Assembly: GCF_000219625.1 (NCBI RefSeq)
Contig: NC_018212.1
Coordinates: forward strand, 992,001-1,056,000
DNA: 64,000 bases
Origin: Zymoseptoria tritici IPO323
Taxonomy: Eukaryota; Ascomycota; Dothideomycetes; Mycosphaerellales; Mycosphaerellaceae
Direction of reading: 5' to 3'
Part shown: positions 53,357 through 64,000 of the stretch, one piece after another
Numbering within the stretch: the first letter of the stretch is position 1
How the letters are laid out: each line of letters begins with the position of its first letter
Position numbers and translations under genes: made by a program
The notes under the pieces: model-generated
Databases searched by the model: none
What the model saw: the letters and a program-made list of their open reading frames with translations, nothing else
What the model was told of the DNA's origin: nothing

Positions 53357-54634
53357 TCACAATTTGGTATACTCCAATTTCCCCTCGAGTTTCTTGCTCT
53401 CCGCCACCTTCCTCACCGCCTTATTGAAGTCGTCCTGGCTGACGCTCTCCCGATAGTCCTTGATCGCAAACAGTCCCGCCTCAGTGACCACGTTCCTCAA
53501 ATCCGCACCGTTCAGCCCATCACTCATCTTGACCACAGACTCGAAATCAATCTCGCCATCCTTCTGTACACCCGCCGCATGAATCTTCAACACCTCCAAT
53601 CGTCCCGCCTCATTCGGGAGCGGAATCTCAATTTTGCGATCGAGTCGTCCAGCGCGCAGGAGAGCAGGATCGAGTGTGTCGGGACGGTTGGTGGCCATGA
53701 TGATTTTGGTCTTTCCGAGATAGTCGAAACCGTCGAGTTGGTTGAGGAGTTCCATCAACGTGCGCTGGATTTCACGATCGGCGGAAGTTCCTTCGGAGAA
53801 GCGGCGGCCACCGATGGCGTCGATTTCGTCCATGAAGATGATGCAGGGTTCGTGTTCTTTGGCGTAGCCGAACATTTCGCGGATGAGACGGGCGGATTCA
53901 CCGATGTATTTGTCGACGATGGCGGAGGAGACGACTAGGTGGTGTTAGTAGGGAGGTAGGAGGATGTATGGGAAGACATACCTTTGAGGAAGTTGGTTTC
54001 GAGCGAGCTGGCGACGGCACGTGCGAGGAGTGTCTTTCCTGTGCCAGGCGGTCCGTATAGTAGCACACCCTTTGGCGGCTTGATGCCTACTCTTAGGAAG
54101 AGCTCTGGGTTCTTGAGCGGCAATTCGATGACTTCTCGCAACTCTCTGATTTGGTCGTTGAGACCACCGATACCTCCGAATGATACCTGTCCGGGATCCT
54201 CCAGCGACATGTTGTAGACGAGCGGGTCGACCTCACGAGGTAGCATTCGCATGATTGTAAGTGTGGTCATGTCCAAGGCGACACGCGTACCCTGCTTCAA
54301 CTTTGCCTTGTCAACCTTTGATCTGCATCCGACGACATATCGCGGGCCTGATGAGGCTTTGACGATGACTGTTGTTGTTGTCAGCAGGTTGTCCAGATGG
54401 CCGTCATCCACCAATCCACCACTCACATCGCTCTTCATCCAGCTGTTTCAGCACCTCTCCGATGATTTGTCCAACGCTTTGCAGCGCCTTGATGTTGTCC
54501 TCTGATACGTCAAAAGCATGTTGTAGGTCCTTGATCTCTAATCGTAATGCCTTGAGCTTTGCCTCCCATTCTCGTGAATCCAACAGCTTTGTCTTGTACT
54601 CCTCCAGCGCGTGATCTCGCTCCGGATCACTCAT
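53357..54634 (-). CDS. RPT4: 26S proteasome regulatory ATPase Rpt4
   Basis: Three exons on the minus strand: 54634-54427, 54368-53982 and 53934-53357, 390 aa. Introns are 58 and 47 nt (GTGAGT...CAACAG; GTATGT...ACCTAG). N-terminal coiled coil ([24 protein letters not shown] region), OB domain ([20 protein letters not shown]), then the AAA+ module: Walker A GPPGTGKT at 175-182, Walker [15 protein letters not shown], and the second region of homology around [38 protein letters not shown] and the [20 protein letters not shown] block identify Rpt4 (PSMC6) among the six ATPases. It unfolds and threads substrates into the 20S core. Divergent from enolase. Confidence 0.95.
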
Positions 54635-54800
54635 CGTGGGAGAGAGAGGTGTGTGATGGATTTGTGTGGATTGCGGTGCTCGTTGAGATGTATTGCGGCG
54701 GTCGAATGTAGTCGTGCGTTGTACGGATGAAGATCGTGGTGATGAGGAAGATGATGGCGAGGATGTAGATGGATTCAAGACCAGAAGCTCTCACATGTGC

Positions 54801-55142
54801 TCAGGCACGAACAGATGCGCCATCATCACCTTCCGGGAAGCTAGCTCGCTCGGGCCAGTCCGCGCGGGAAGTGTGGCCTGAGGCAGCCATCTTTTTTGAG
54901 CTCCAACAGAAATCCGATTCGACTGGTCCAGTGATCAACCTCACTCTTCTTGCTGGCAGCATATCGAGACGACAAGCCATGAATGAGCCGAGACATCCAT
55001 ACTCACGGGTACCTTCCCGATCGTAGCCATACCAACGTCCAATGTTACGAAACCTTCCACAGCCTTGCTCGGGTTTGTCCTCCGATCTCGGCGTTAAAAC
55101 AGTAAAAGTGGTGAGCAACAGCACTGCAATAGACGATGCCAT
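54801..55142 (-). CDS. Possible small secreted protein (113 aa)
   Basis: Open frame from an ATG at 55142. It begins with a plausible signal peptide (SSIAVLLLTTFTVL) and continues with Gly/Arg-rich sequence and three cysteines. A GTGAGT donor at about 55011 and a CCAG acceptor could remove a segment without changing the frame. No family recognised. It lies in the upstream region shared by RPT4 and enolase, so it may be chance. Low confidence. Confidence 0.25.
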   Translation of the reverse strand: MASSIAVLLLTTFTVLTPRSEDKPEQGCGRFRNIGRWYGYDREGTREYGCLGSFMACRLDMLPARRVRLITGPVESDFCWSSKKMAASGHTSRADWPERASFPEGDDGASVRA

Positions 55143-57035
<1,893 letters not shown>

Positions 57036-57655
57036 GTGGTGTCGTAGGGGTGAGAGGGTGTGTGACTCATGGGGTTGCGGAGCGAAAAAGCGAAGCGTAC
57101 TCGAAAGAAGTAGATGATCTTCTCCGGCATGGCGGATAGCTATTGCTCTTACATGACGAATGAACAAAAAGACCCATGCATTGCATAGACAAAGTTTCAA
57201 GCATACTCTTGGTACAGTCATTCTTCTCGCTCGTGCCTGAGTTCAAGGTAGTGTTGTCTACCTAATGGTATGCTGCCTGTATGCAAAGAAGACTCCTGGG
57301 CTATATGACGATTGCGGCGGCGACGAGACGGCCGCGTGGTTGAAGTTCAAGTGCGGCGGTGGGTGTTGATTGCGGTCAAGTCGCATGCGAGATGACTTTG
57401 AGGCTCATGCCATAGTCCTCCGAGCTCTCTCCGAAGTACCTCCGTTGGTGCTGGGACGTGCTCACTTCCTTCCAGACATCACTCCTCCAAAGGTCCCTCC
57501 TCCTCCTACCTTAGGTTACCTTACAAACTCATAAACGTCGACAAGCTTCACTGATACTTCCGGTCATGGGACTCGCAGCTCGTCTTGCATTCTGATCCAC
57601 ACGCGGTACAGAACGTCACTCCCCATCCAAGCAGATCGACAGCGTCCAGCATGAC
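57036..57655. other. Intergenic
   Basis: Enolase 3' flank and upstream region of the SDR gene. No feature seen apart from C/T-rich patches near 57480-57520. Confidence 0.5.
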
Positions 57656-58792
57656 ATGTCGACCATCGATCAAGAAACACACATCTTCATCACAGGAGGC
57701 TCAGGCTTTCTCGGACAGTACATTATCAAGGCCATCCTAGAAAGACATCCCAAATGGAGAATCACCGTCCTTGACCTCGTTCCTCCTCCCCCTGCTCTGC
57801 TCTCTGTGATCCACAACTTTCACCATTGCGACATCACTTCTCCCTCCTCCCTCACAACCGCCTTCTCCACTTGTCCCATTCCGCCATCTCTAGTCTTCCA
57901 CACAGCCGGCTGCATCCCCTCCGGTGCTCTCCGCTACAGTACCTCCTCCACTCAATGGCAAAAAGTCAAGAACATCAACTACCACGGCACTCAAAACGTC
58001 CTCTCCGCCCTCCTCGCCTCCGGCTGCACCCGCCTAGTCTACACATCTTCCTGCACCGTCCTACAAGATGACCTCCTCAACTCCCACCCCAACACCACCG
58101 AGTCCATTCCCATAGCCGGTCGCGCAAGCGTACACTACGGCCGCTCCAAAGCGCTCGCAGAGTCTCACATCCTGAATCCCAACCATAGGAAAAACCACGC
58201 CCTACTCGCCTGCGCTCTACGACCGTGCACCTTAATCGGCAAAGGCGACACAGCCGTCATGAAGCCCATGCACAGCCTCATAGCCGAACGCTCCACGAAC
58301 TTCATCCTCGGCAAAGGCGACAATCTCTACGACTTCATGTGTGTCGAAAACGCCGCGGACGCACACCTCCTCGCGGCCGAAAATCTCTTGTCATCCAACC
58401 CTACCGCAGCGGGCGAGGTTTTCTTCGTCAGTAACGAGGAGCCGGTGTATTTCTGGGACTTCCTCGCAGCGGTATGGGCGGGGTTTGGGCATGTTCCCGC
58501 TTGGAGGATTCATGTTCCGTTTTGGTTGGCGTTGGTGTTTGGGTTTTTGGCGGAGATGATTGGGTGGGTGGTGGGTGGTGGGGTGGCGATTAGTCGGGGG
58601 AGTGTGAGGGACTCGGTGAGGACGGGGTATGCGGATTGTGGTAAGGCGAGGAGGGTTTTGGGGTGGGAGCCGAGGGTCAGATTGAGAGAGGGTGTGAAGA
58701 GGTGGGTTGAGGGTTATAAGGAGGTTTTGAGGGAGAGAGAGGAGGTAAAGAGAGACAATGGAAGAAGCGGAAGCGGCAAGAAGGAGAGATGA
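57656..58792 (+). CDS. 3-beta-hydroxysteroid dehydrogenase/isomerase family (Erg26-like SDR)
   Basis: Single exon, 378 aa. Extended SDR with the NAD-binding HIFITGGSGFLGQYI at the start, HTAGCIPSG, NYHGTQNVLSALLASGCTRLVYTSS, and the catalytic pair in VHYGRSKALAE (YxxxK). ALRPCTLIGKGD and MCVENAADAHLLA are typical of the 3-beta-HSD/Erg26 group. A hydrophobic segment near residues 290-320 (FWLALVFGFLAEMIGWVVGG) suggests ER-membrane association, as for sterol C-4 decarboxylases. Many fungi have several paralogues, so it may not be the ergosterol enzyme itself. The last 25 residues are Lys/Arg/Glu-rich. Confidence 0.85.
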   Translation: MSTIDQETHIFITGGSGFLGQYIIKAILERHPKWRITVLDLVPPPPALLSVIHNFHHCDITSPSSLTTAFSTCPIPPSLVFHTAGCIPSGALRYSTSSTQWQKVKNINYHGTQNVLSALLASGCTRLVYTSSCTVLQDDLLNSHPNTTESIPIAGRASVHYGRSKALAESHILNPNHRKNHALLACALRPCTLIGKGDTAVMKPMHSLIAERSTNFILGKGDNLYDFMCVENAADAHLLAAENLLSSNPTAAGEVFFVSNEEPVYFWDFLAAVWAGFGHVPAWRIHVPFWLALVFGFLAEMIGWVVGGGVAISRGSVRDSVRTGYADCGKARRVLGWEPRVRLREGVKRWVEGYKEVLREREEVKRDNGRSGSGKKER

Positions 58793-59686
58793 TGGGAAGA
58801 TGACTTCAGCTGAAAACGAAACTGGGTAAGTGTACATTCTTGAAATATGGCAGCACAACCTGCTAGACCATCTGGTCACCCGCGGCCCAATTCTCGGAGC
58901 GGGATCAAATATCTGCTCATTTTCGATCCCAATCCTCCACAACCTCAAGATCCGGCAAAGTCTGTGGCAAGGTACAGCGATACCGCGAAATGCACGCTCT
59001 TGCGCTGGTCTTCCACCAAGTCGATCGAACACTCAAACTTGCCGAATTTCCAACCTTACATCAAGAATTGTCGACATCCCACACCACCCTCGATCAGACA
59101 GCTTCAATCCTCCCCAGACCACTGTGTAGCCTCATGAACTGGTGGTCTACTTTTCCCATTATTGCAAGATGTCTTGTCTGTATCGCGTTTTGTGGAGTGT
59201 CTTGGATTTTTATCCCTGAGCATGTGGATTCATAGGGCTTTCAACTTTGTTCCGCAGTATCTGCAGAGATACATCGAAAGAGAGCGAGCTCACAAACTTG
59301 AGGAGCCGAGGATAGAAGAAAGGTGGACGTTGAGCACTGTGCACGATCACGCTCCTTCTGCTTTCGACAAATGCAGTCTCTTCTCCCTCCCGCCATCAGC
59401 ATATACGTATTAAGCAGCAGTCGACGGACATGGGAAATGCATGGCTGAAGTCACAAAAGGCCGTACGGTATGCTAATTCATCTGGTCTAGAGCACAATTC
59501 TCGCTCCCTGGAATCGGCGACTTCTCAAATCGTGGAAAGCCACAGCCTTCTGCTTCCTCGAAAACCCAAGTCTTTTTCGCGAGAACCTTGTTCCATGAGC
59601 CGTTCCGGAAAGCAACGGCATCGTTGTCGGACTTCGGATTGTCGCTCTCGTTCGTGCTGAAATCGTCCTCCAAGTGGTCTTCATAT
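58793..59686. other. Intergenic
   Basis: Between convergent genes. Open frames at 58830-59235 shift between phases without clear splice signals, so I do not call a gene. Confidence 0.45.
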
Positions 59687-60685
59687 TCACTCCAACGGAC
59701 CAAAATGAAGATCCCACATCCTCATCGCGCGCTCTATCAAGGCCGCCACGAAAAATCTCCGATCGATCGCGAACAACGCTCTTCTCAGAATGTCGCCCTC
59801 CACCCCAATCCCATCGAAGGGGTCATACCCTCCTAACAACACCCTGAACTCCCGCCTCATGCGAGTCGCATCCATCTGCTCGCCCGCATGCTGAGTGAAC
59901 CAAGTTGTGGTGGCGACGATCATCTGTATCCAGATGACGCGGACGCTTTCACTGTATGCGTGGTCGAAGTGGCGGAAGGTCAGCCGAGGCAGCTCGCGAA
60001 GGATGGATGTATCGATCAGGACTGACGGCGTGGGACGCTGGGTTCGAGGAGAGACAGTTGCTGGAGACGGCTCGATGTTTGCGTCGAAAGTCACGTCTGG
60101 GTCGAGCTGCATCGGAGAGAAGAATGCGCCTTGAGGAGAGACGGGCAGGGGCTCGGCAGCGGGCGGCTGAGGATTCGCGCCGCGAACAGGAGCTGCTGGG
60201 ATGCCGGCGTCTTGTTCGGGAGTTCCAGGAGGAGATGGGAGTGAGCGCTCGCCGAAGTGTTGCCTACGCCAATGCTCGTAGCAGAAAGAGCACCGAGCAT
60301 GGTTGCAGAATGGTCTGTCGTCTTCTTCGATCGATTTGAGATCACTGTCCTGGACCAGCTCTGGTTCGCCTTCATCCTCGGACTCAGACTTGGTCACATC
60401 TTCATCGTCGAGCTCCTCCTTGTTCTCGTCCTCGCCGTCGAGCTCATCATGGCCCTGACTCTCGGCGCTTGGCTCGTTTCCATCCTGGTCCTCGTCCTCG
60501 GGTCCATATTCCGCCCAAACGTCACCATAAAGCTCGCGGTAAACCTGGTCCGGGTCATCAGTCTCGTCGTTGGGCTGCACTTCCTCCTCGAAGACCGGTG
60601 TCAAACGTTCAGCCTGGGGAGCGGTCAAAGCTGGTTCGAGATTGCTTGAGTTGCGTCGGGTAGTGTCTTTGGCAATGTTGGCCAT
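59687..60685 (-). CDS. Acidic protein related to the neighbouring RING gene, unknown
   Basis: 332 aa from the ATG at 60685 (the first ATG of the frame). Residues 45-125 are very acidic (EDEDQDGNEPSAES, ENKEELDDEDVTKSESEDEG). A short Cys cluster follows (FCNHARCSFCYEHW), possibly a small zinc knuckle, then a Pro-rich linker. The C-terminal 110 residues look helical: LTFRHFDHAYSESVRVIWIQ, MRREFRVLLGGYDPF, EGDILRRALFAIDRRF. This end resembles the C-terminus of the RING protein at 61491-62438 in order and spacing (an SVR element, a Trp, an MRxxxxxLL helix), so the two are probably duplicated paralogues. Function unknown. Confidence 0.65.
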   Translation of the reverse strand: MANIAKDTTRRNSSNLEPALTAPQAERLTPVFEEEVQPNDETDDPDQVYRELYGDVWAEYGPEDEDQDGNEPSAESQGHDELDGEDENKEELDDEDVTKSESEDEGEPELVQDSDLKSIEEDDRPFCNHARCSFCYEHWRRQHFGERSLPSPPGTPEQDAGIPAAPVRGANPQPPAAEPLPVSPQGAFFSPMQLDPDVTFDANIEPSPATVSPRTQRPTPSVLIDTSILRELPRLTFRHFDHAYSESVRVIWIQMIVATTTWFTQHAGEQMDATRMRREFRVLLGGYDPFDGIGVEGDILRRALFAIDRRFFVAALIERAMRMWDLHFGPLE

Positions 60686-61490
60686 GACTGGAAATGGTTC
60701 AACGAAGGCCTCTGGGTCGAGTTGCCGGTGCAGTGGAGGTAAAGTATAGGGCGAAGAAGACGAGAGAGGAACGACCGGGCGTCCAGTTGTAAGGTGTAAT
60801 GGTGTGAAGTGTCGTGTCGTCGAAAGTGTAGTGATGTGTATTTCCAAGAATCATCTCGACCGAACTCGTAGTCTTATACATGGCGGAGTGCAGTGTTGTG
60901 TGTCCAGCGATGTCTTGCAATATGTCTCTCGCCTGTATTAACTTCAGAAGGCTTCGTTACGAAGCAAAGTCTCAGATGCATTGTTTTGCTGATGCAGAAT
61001 CTTCACTTGCAAATGGTAGATGTCTTGTTTCCCTTAACACGAAACACTGTCTTGGATGTCTTCGAATCACAAGACCCAAGATGTGACCGACGTTCACTCT
61101 TGCTCAAGCTGTGGAGCGGTAGACAGTCGTCTGATTGACAAAGAGACGCTTGGAAATTGCTTCCGAGGCCATGGCAGAATCGTGAATATGGAGAGGAGAA
61201 AGTGCGAGGTGGCGCCCATCGGCCGGCAGCAGAGAAGCAGTGATCTTAGCAGAACTGAGCTCTACCAGTCGACTACAACTATAGTTCAGGCCTCACGATC
61301 TGTTCCGATGCTGTAGCCAAATGTGCCCTTTCGACTTTGTACTTGCCATGCTTCATGGGCTTCCCAGTGCAGTTAGATCGTTTCATACAATGTAGAGCAG
61401 ATTGATCGCATGGTGCGATTCTACCTCGATCCAAGCGCTTGCTCTCCTCTCCTCTCCTACCATTTATCCTCACAGTCAGCTATCGCGTTG
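60686..61490. other. Intergenic, upstream of the acidic gene
   Basis: Holds the first copy of a motif shared with the upstream region of the RING gene (60769-60786). No gene supported in the rest. Confidence 0.5.
60769..60786 (-). promoter_or_regulatory. Shared upstream motif, copy 1
   Basis: GAACGACCGGGCGTCCAG, 84-101 bp upstream of the acidic gene's ATG. Near-identical to 62521-62537 and similar to 62622-62638 upstream of the related RING gene. Either a conserved regulatory site or a relic of duplication. Confidence 0.5.
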
Positions 61491-62438
61491 TCAGACGTCC
61501 ATCTCTGCCACATCTTCCGACTCGTACTCTTCCAGATCCTCCCCCACAATTATGGCATGCATCGCCCTTCTCACCTCGTCTACCTCCCACAGGTCCTCGG
61601 CACAATCTCCCAGCATCCTGATCAATCCCCTAGAGTCTCGTCGAAACTGGATCCACTCCAACACACCGACGCTCGGAAAGCGATGTTCGGGCAACCGCCT
61701 CAGCAGCGAATCAAGCTGTTCTCTCATCCACCACAACTCCACCGTTTGAAAATGATGCGTCGACAGCCAGTCGCGGAATTCTCGCCCGATGAAGTCCCAT
61801 AATTCATACATGCGGGCTCGGACACTCTGGTGGTAGTGTGGCCGCATGTAGAACCTCAATCCATCGCAAAGGCGAGAGGTAAGGAGTGCCCCGATATATA
61901 CGTTGCGCGAAGCTCCCGGAGGCGTGATGAACAAGACGCGCGGCGAGGATGGGAGGATCTGACCAGGTCGAATATTGGCCATGCTGCGGTTGAGAATCAA
62001 AGCGACTTGCCGTCTGCGAGGTGGCAGTAAGAGTAGGTGATTATCCACGTAATCATCCTCAGCGCCACCGTCGTCGTCTTCCTGCTCTTCTTCATCATTA
62101 TCCTCCCCTTCTCCGTAATCATCAACATCATCTTCATCTTCATCTTCTTCTTCTTCTTCTTCTTCTTCTGCGTCGGCCTCACCAGGAGGGAAAAAGACAA
62201 AGCGACAATTGGGACAGTCGTTGTGCGTGGCCAGCCACTTGGTAATGCATTTGCGGCAGAAAAAGTGAAGATGCACCTCGTTGCAGACCGTCATCACTGG
62301 TTTTTTGAAGGCGTCGCAGTGGATTGGGCAGCCGGTTCCTGAGCCTGGCTCATCGTTGGGCACATCGACGCTGCCTTCGAGTGTTGGAGCAGGGGTGAGA
62401 CCTTCGGCCAAAAAGGCGGCTCGGCTAGGGAATGCCAT
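61491..62438 (-). CDS. RING-type zinc finger protein with acidic linker
   Basis: 315 aa from the ATG at 62438. A RING-like finger lies at about residues 28-70: CPIHCDAF, VCNEVHLHFFCRKCITKWL, DCPNCRF. The Cys/His order resembles C3HC4/H2-type E3 ligases, with a short first loop. A long acidic run follows (DAEEEEEEEEDEDEDDVDDY) at about 76-115. The C-terminal 190 residues are helical and similar in plan to the adjacent acidic protein (RPHYHQSVRARMYELWDFIG, MREQLDSLLRRLPEHRFPS). An E3 ubiquitin-ligase role is possible from the RING. No target or partner can be inferred; the pair looks lineage-specific. Confidence 0.75.
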   Translation of the reverse strand: MAFPSRAAFLAEGLTPAPTLEGSVDVPNDEPGSGTGCPIHCDAFKKPVMTVCNEVHLHFFCRKCITKWLATHNDCPNCRFVFFPPGEADAEEEEEEEEDEDEDDVDDYGEGEDNDEEEQEDDDGGAEDDYVDNHLLLLPPRRRQVALILNRSMANIRPGQILPSSPRVLFITPPGASRNVYIGALLTSRLCDGLRFYMRPHYHQSVRARMYELWDFIGREFRDWLSTHHFQTVELWWMREQLDSLLRRLPEHRFPSVGVLEWIQFRRDSRGLIRMLGDCAEDLWEVDEVRRAMHAIIVGEDLEEYESEDVAEMDV

Positions 62439-62520
62439 GTGAGATCGGAGATGGGTTCCGTGTAGTGTTGGGAGAGAACGAGAGTGAATAAGGTAGATGT
62501 CAAGTAGACAAGGCTGAGAA

Positions 62521-62537
62521 GAACGACCGGCGTCCAG
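62521..62537 (-). promoter_or_regulatory. Shared upstream motif, copy 2
   Basis: GAACGACCGGCGTCCAG, about 83 bp upstream of the RING gene's ATG, at nearly the same distance as copy 1 is from its gene. Confidence 0.5.
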
Positions 62538-62621
62538 ACTGGAAGTGTTTTGGAGCGAAACTCTTGTGATCGTTCGGCAGAAATGTACACCGAAGAGAAG
62601 ATGTAAAAGCAAGCTGGGAAA

Positions 62622-62638
62622 GAACGACCGGCGCTCGG
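62622..62638 (-). promoter_or_regulatory. Shared upstream motif, copy 3
   Basis: GAACGACCGGCGCTCGG, about 101 bp further upstream than copy 2. It shares the GAACGACCGGCG core with the other two. Confidence 0.4.
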
Positions 62639-63604
62639 GTGTGAATTGTAGGAAAGGAAGGTAGTGTGGAATGAAATGGTAATGCTGTCTGAAGAAACGG
62701 AAGCCCAACTGGCAAGCAACGGGGTCTTATATACGCCAGTCCGCAATACCAGCCATGTCTCTGAGCCTGTCTTCAAATCATCTCGGCGAGTCGACCCGGC
62801 GTCGTTGGCGTAGAGACACTTTTATATGCATTGTTCCTCAACCCAATTTTCGAGGCGTTTCCGCCAGAAATAGCCCGAGGGTGATTCAATCGTGTCGTGT
62901 AGCCGAACAGCGAAGTGCAAGGTCTTGAAAGTGGGTACCATTGCCAAGATCGAAGTTGTGGGTGTGAGCACTCCTTCGCGTTGAAACAATGTCCAGAAAG
63001 CGGCAAGCACAAAGACAGTCTTGCATGCCAGCTATTCCTAAGCTCACGTTTGTAGCGGTGGACATTTGTCGGTTGGCCTGTTATCGGTTGGCATGTGCTT
63101 CGCAACTCAAGCCCTCGAACGAAACGAGTGTGACCATTTCGTCAACGGTCGCTGCATCTGATCGGTGTCGACGAATGATCGTCTGTCGTCTCCTCGAACG
63201 ATCTGCAATCAACGATGCAATGGCAAAAAGATGTTGTCAATCGCGAGAATCGGACTCGCATCTCACCTGAGCACGGGTACAACAGGATTTCTCGCGGAAC
63301 GTGCCCCAAGCGTGAGCCCTCGTGCGGTGAATCCTAACCATTGGACCAGATCGACTGAGCAGAGTCTTGATATATAGCTGTCCTCTTTGGTGGGTGGAGG
63401 TACCTTTGTTGAAATGGATTGCGTGCGTGGATTCTATCGAGCATTTCGTTCTGTAGACCGATGGATGCGGGCATTCGGACTCGTTGGATACGAATCATGT
63501 GCTACAGTCAGGTTCGATATCGACCAGACAGCCGACAGCAGCGAATCCAGAACTCTAGTGGGCTTGCGATGATTTGTGGCCTGTCGGTTCGAGTCGATAT
63601 TCAT

Positions 63605-64000
63605 TCAAGGCAGCCCTCCAAGCATCATGTCTTCAAGTAGGTCCCACCTCTTTACAATCTTCTTCTCCTTCGTCTCCTCCTTCGTCGCCTTTCCCTCCTT
63701 ACCATCCTTGCCATCCTTCTTATCATCCGCACACCCACAATCATAAAAATCCCCAATATTCGCACAATCAAACTCCTCCTTTTTCAAACTCTTGTTGACC
63801 TCGTTATGCACATGACAAGCCCACACGGCCGCCGCACTCCTCGAGCTCGTCTGCGGCGGAAACTTCTTCAAGATCTCGCCGAAATGATTCGCACATTCTC
63901 CGCATGGATAAAGTCGTTGGAAGAGGTAGATGTAGTCCTTCAACGCCTTGCTTTCGTCTGGTTTGGGCGTGTCGGGGAATTGTGCCATCATGGTGTGGAA
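63605..64000 (-). CDS. Erv1/ALR-family FAD sulfhydryl oxidase (partial, 5' end missing)
   Basis: The frame is open to the right edge (132 codons inside the window), so the start lies outside. The visible part is the core of the four-helix FAD domain: FHTMMAQFPDTPK, YLFQRLYPCGECANHF with the active-site CxxC, and WACHVHNEVNKSL, whose HVHNxVN motif contacts FAD. A DCANIGDFYDCGC segment carries the structural cysteines. The tail is Lys/Asp/Glu-rich (KKDGKDGKEGKATKEE) and ends LLEDMMLGGLP. Erv1 works with Mia40 in the mitochondrial intermembrane space, Erv2 in the ER; the missing N-terminus would decide which this is. Confidence 0.9.
   Translation of the reverse strand, partial: FHTMMAQFPDTPKPDESKALKDYIYLFQRLYPCGECANHFGEILKKFPPQTSSRSAAAVWACHVHNEVNKSLKKEEFDCANIGDFYDCGCADDKKDGKDGKEGKATKEETKEKKIVKRWDLLEDMMLGGLP

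Larger units (their letters stand above)
62439..63604. other. Intergenic, upstream of the RING gene
   Basis: 1.17 kb. It has two copies of the shared motif (62521-62537 and 62622-62638). Further right, scattered short frames have no coding character. Confidence 0.5.

Noticed and set aside
58830..59235. Possible small gene after the SDR gene
   Set aside because: Coding-like pieces lie in different frames and I could not find splice sites that join them convincingly.

Overview
The window looks like a chromosome arm of a filamentous ascomycete, most likely a Dothideomycete close to Mycosphaerella-type fungi. Reasons: short introns of about 45-60 nt with GTANGT donors and CTRAY branch points; compact alternating gene orientation; fungal proteins such as BIG1, a membrane-anchored GH3 glucosidase, mS41 with an IGR motif and a giant DUF3638/DUF3645 protein; small cysteine-rich secreted proteins; and a transposon carrying mutations of the repeat-induced point mutation (RIP) type. 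The order assignment is inference.

Layout. 1-303: 5' end of an RGG-rich gene leaving the left edge (-). 959-5915: BIG1 (+), a GH3 beta-glucosidase (+) and a small ABM-domain protein (-). 6225-11394: a 5.17-kb transposon with perfect 59-bp terminal inverted repeats and a TA target duplication, inserted between the ABM gene and a tartrate/malate-type dehydrogenase (+). It holds a dead DD34E transposase, a second dead opposite-strand reading frame of about 700 codons, and a nested retroposon-like insert. 13.5-20 kb: a secreted protein, an INSIG homologue (-), YTM1 (+), a kinase-fold protein without a P-loop (-) and a Gly/Ser-rich membrane protein (-). 21.3-30.9 kb: a 3118-residue DUF3638-family protein (+). 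31-38.4 kb: a Pro/Gln-rich gene with an in-frame stop (-), two small secreted proteins, the CDK7/Kin28 kinase (-), mS41 (+) and an aldo-keto reductase (-). 38.7-47.7 kb: MRI1 (+), an 86-residue coiled-coil protein (-), a GGCT-fold membrane protein (+), a 1541-residue disordered protein (+) and a NAT9-like acetyltransferase (-). 49.6-52.6 kb: a DUF3435-like (Starship-captain-like) tyrosine recombinase fused to C2H2 fingers (+). 53.3-58.8 kb: proteasome ATPase RPT4 (-), enolase (+) and a sterol dehydrogenase-like SDR (+). 59.7-62.4 kb: two related acidic genes, one with a RING finger (-). Right edge: an Erv1/ALR sulfhydryl oxidase running off the window (-).

Most of the window is housekeeping: ribosome biogenesis, mitochondrial translation, transcription kinase, proteasome, glycolysis, methionine salvage and sterol control. 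Several pairs share divergent promoters: INSIG/YTM1, KIN28/mS41, AKR/MRI1, coiled-coil/GGCT and RPT4/enolase. I see no biosynthetic cluster. The accessory signals are the transposon, the recombinase-C2H2 gene, three secreted proteins and the acidic gene pair. All gene models come from reading frames and splice signals by eye; no database was searched.
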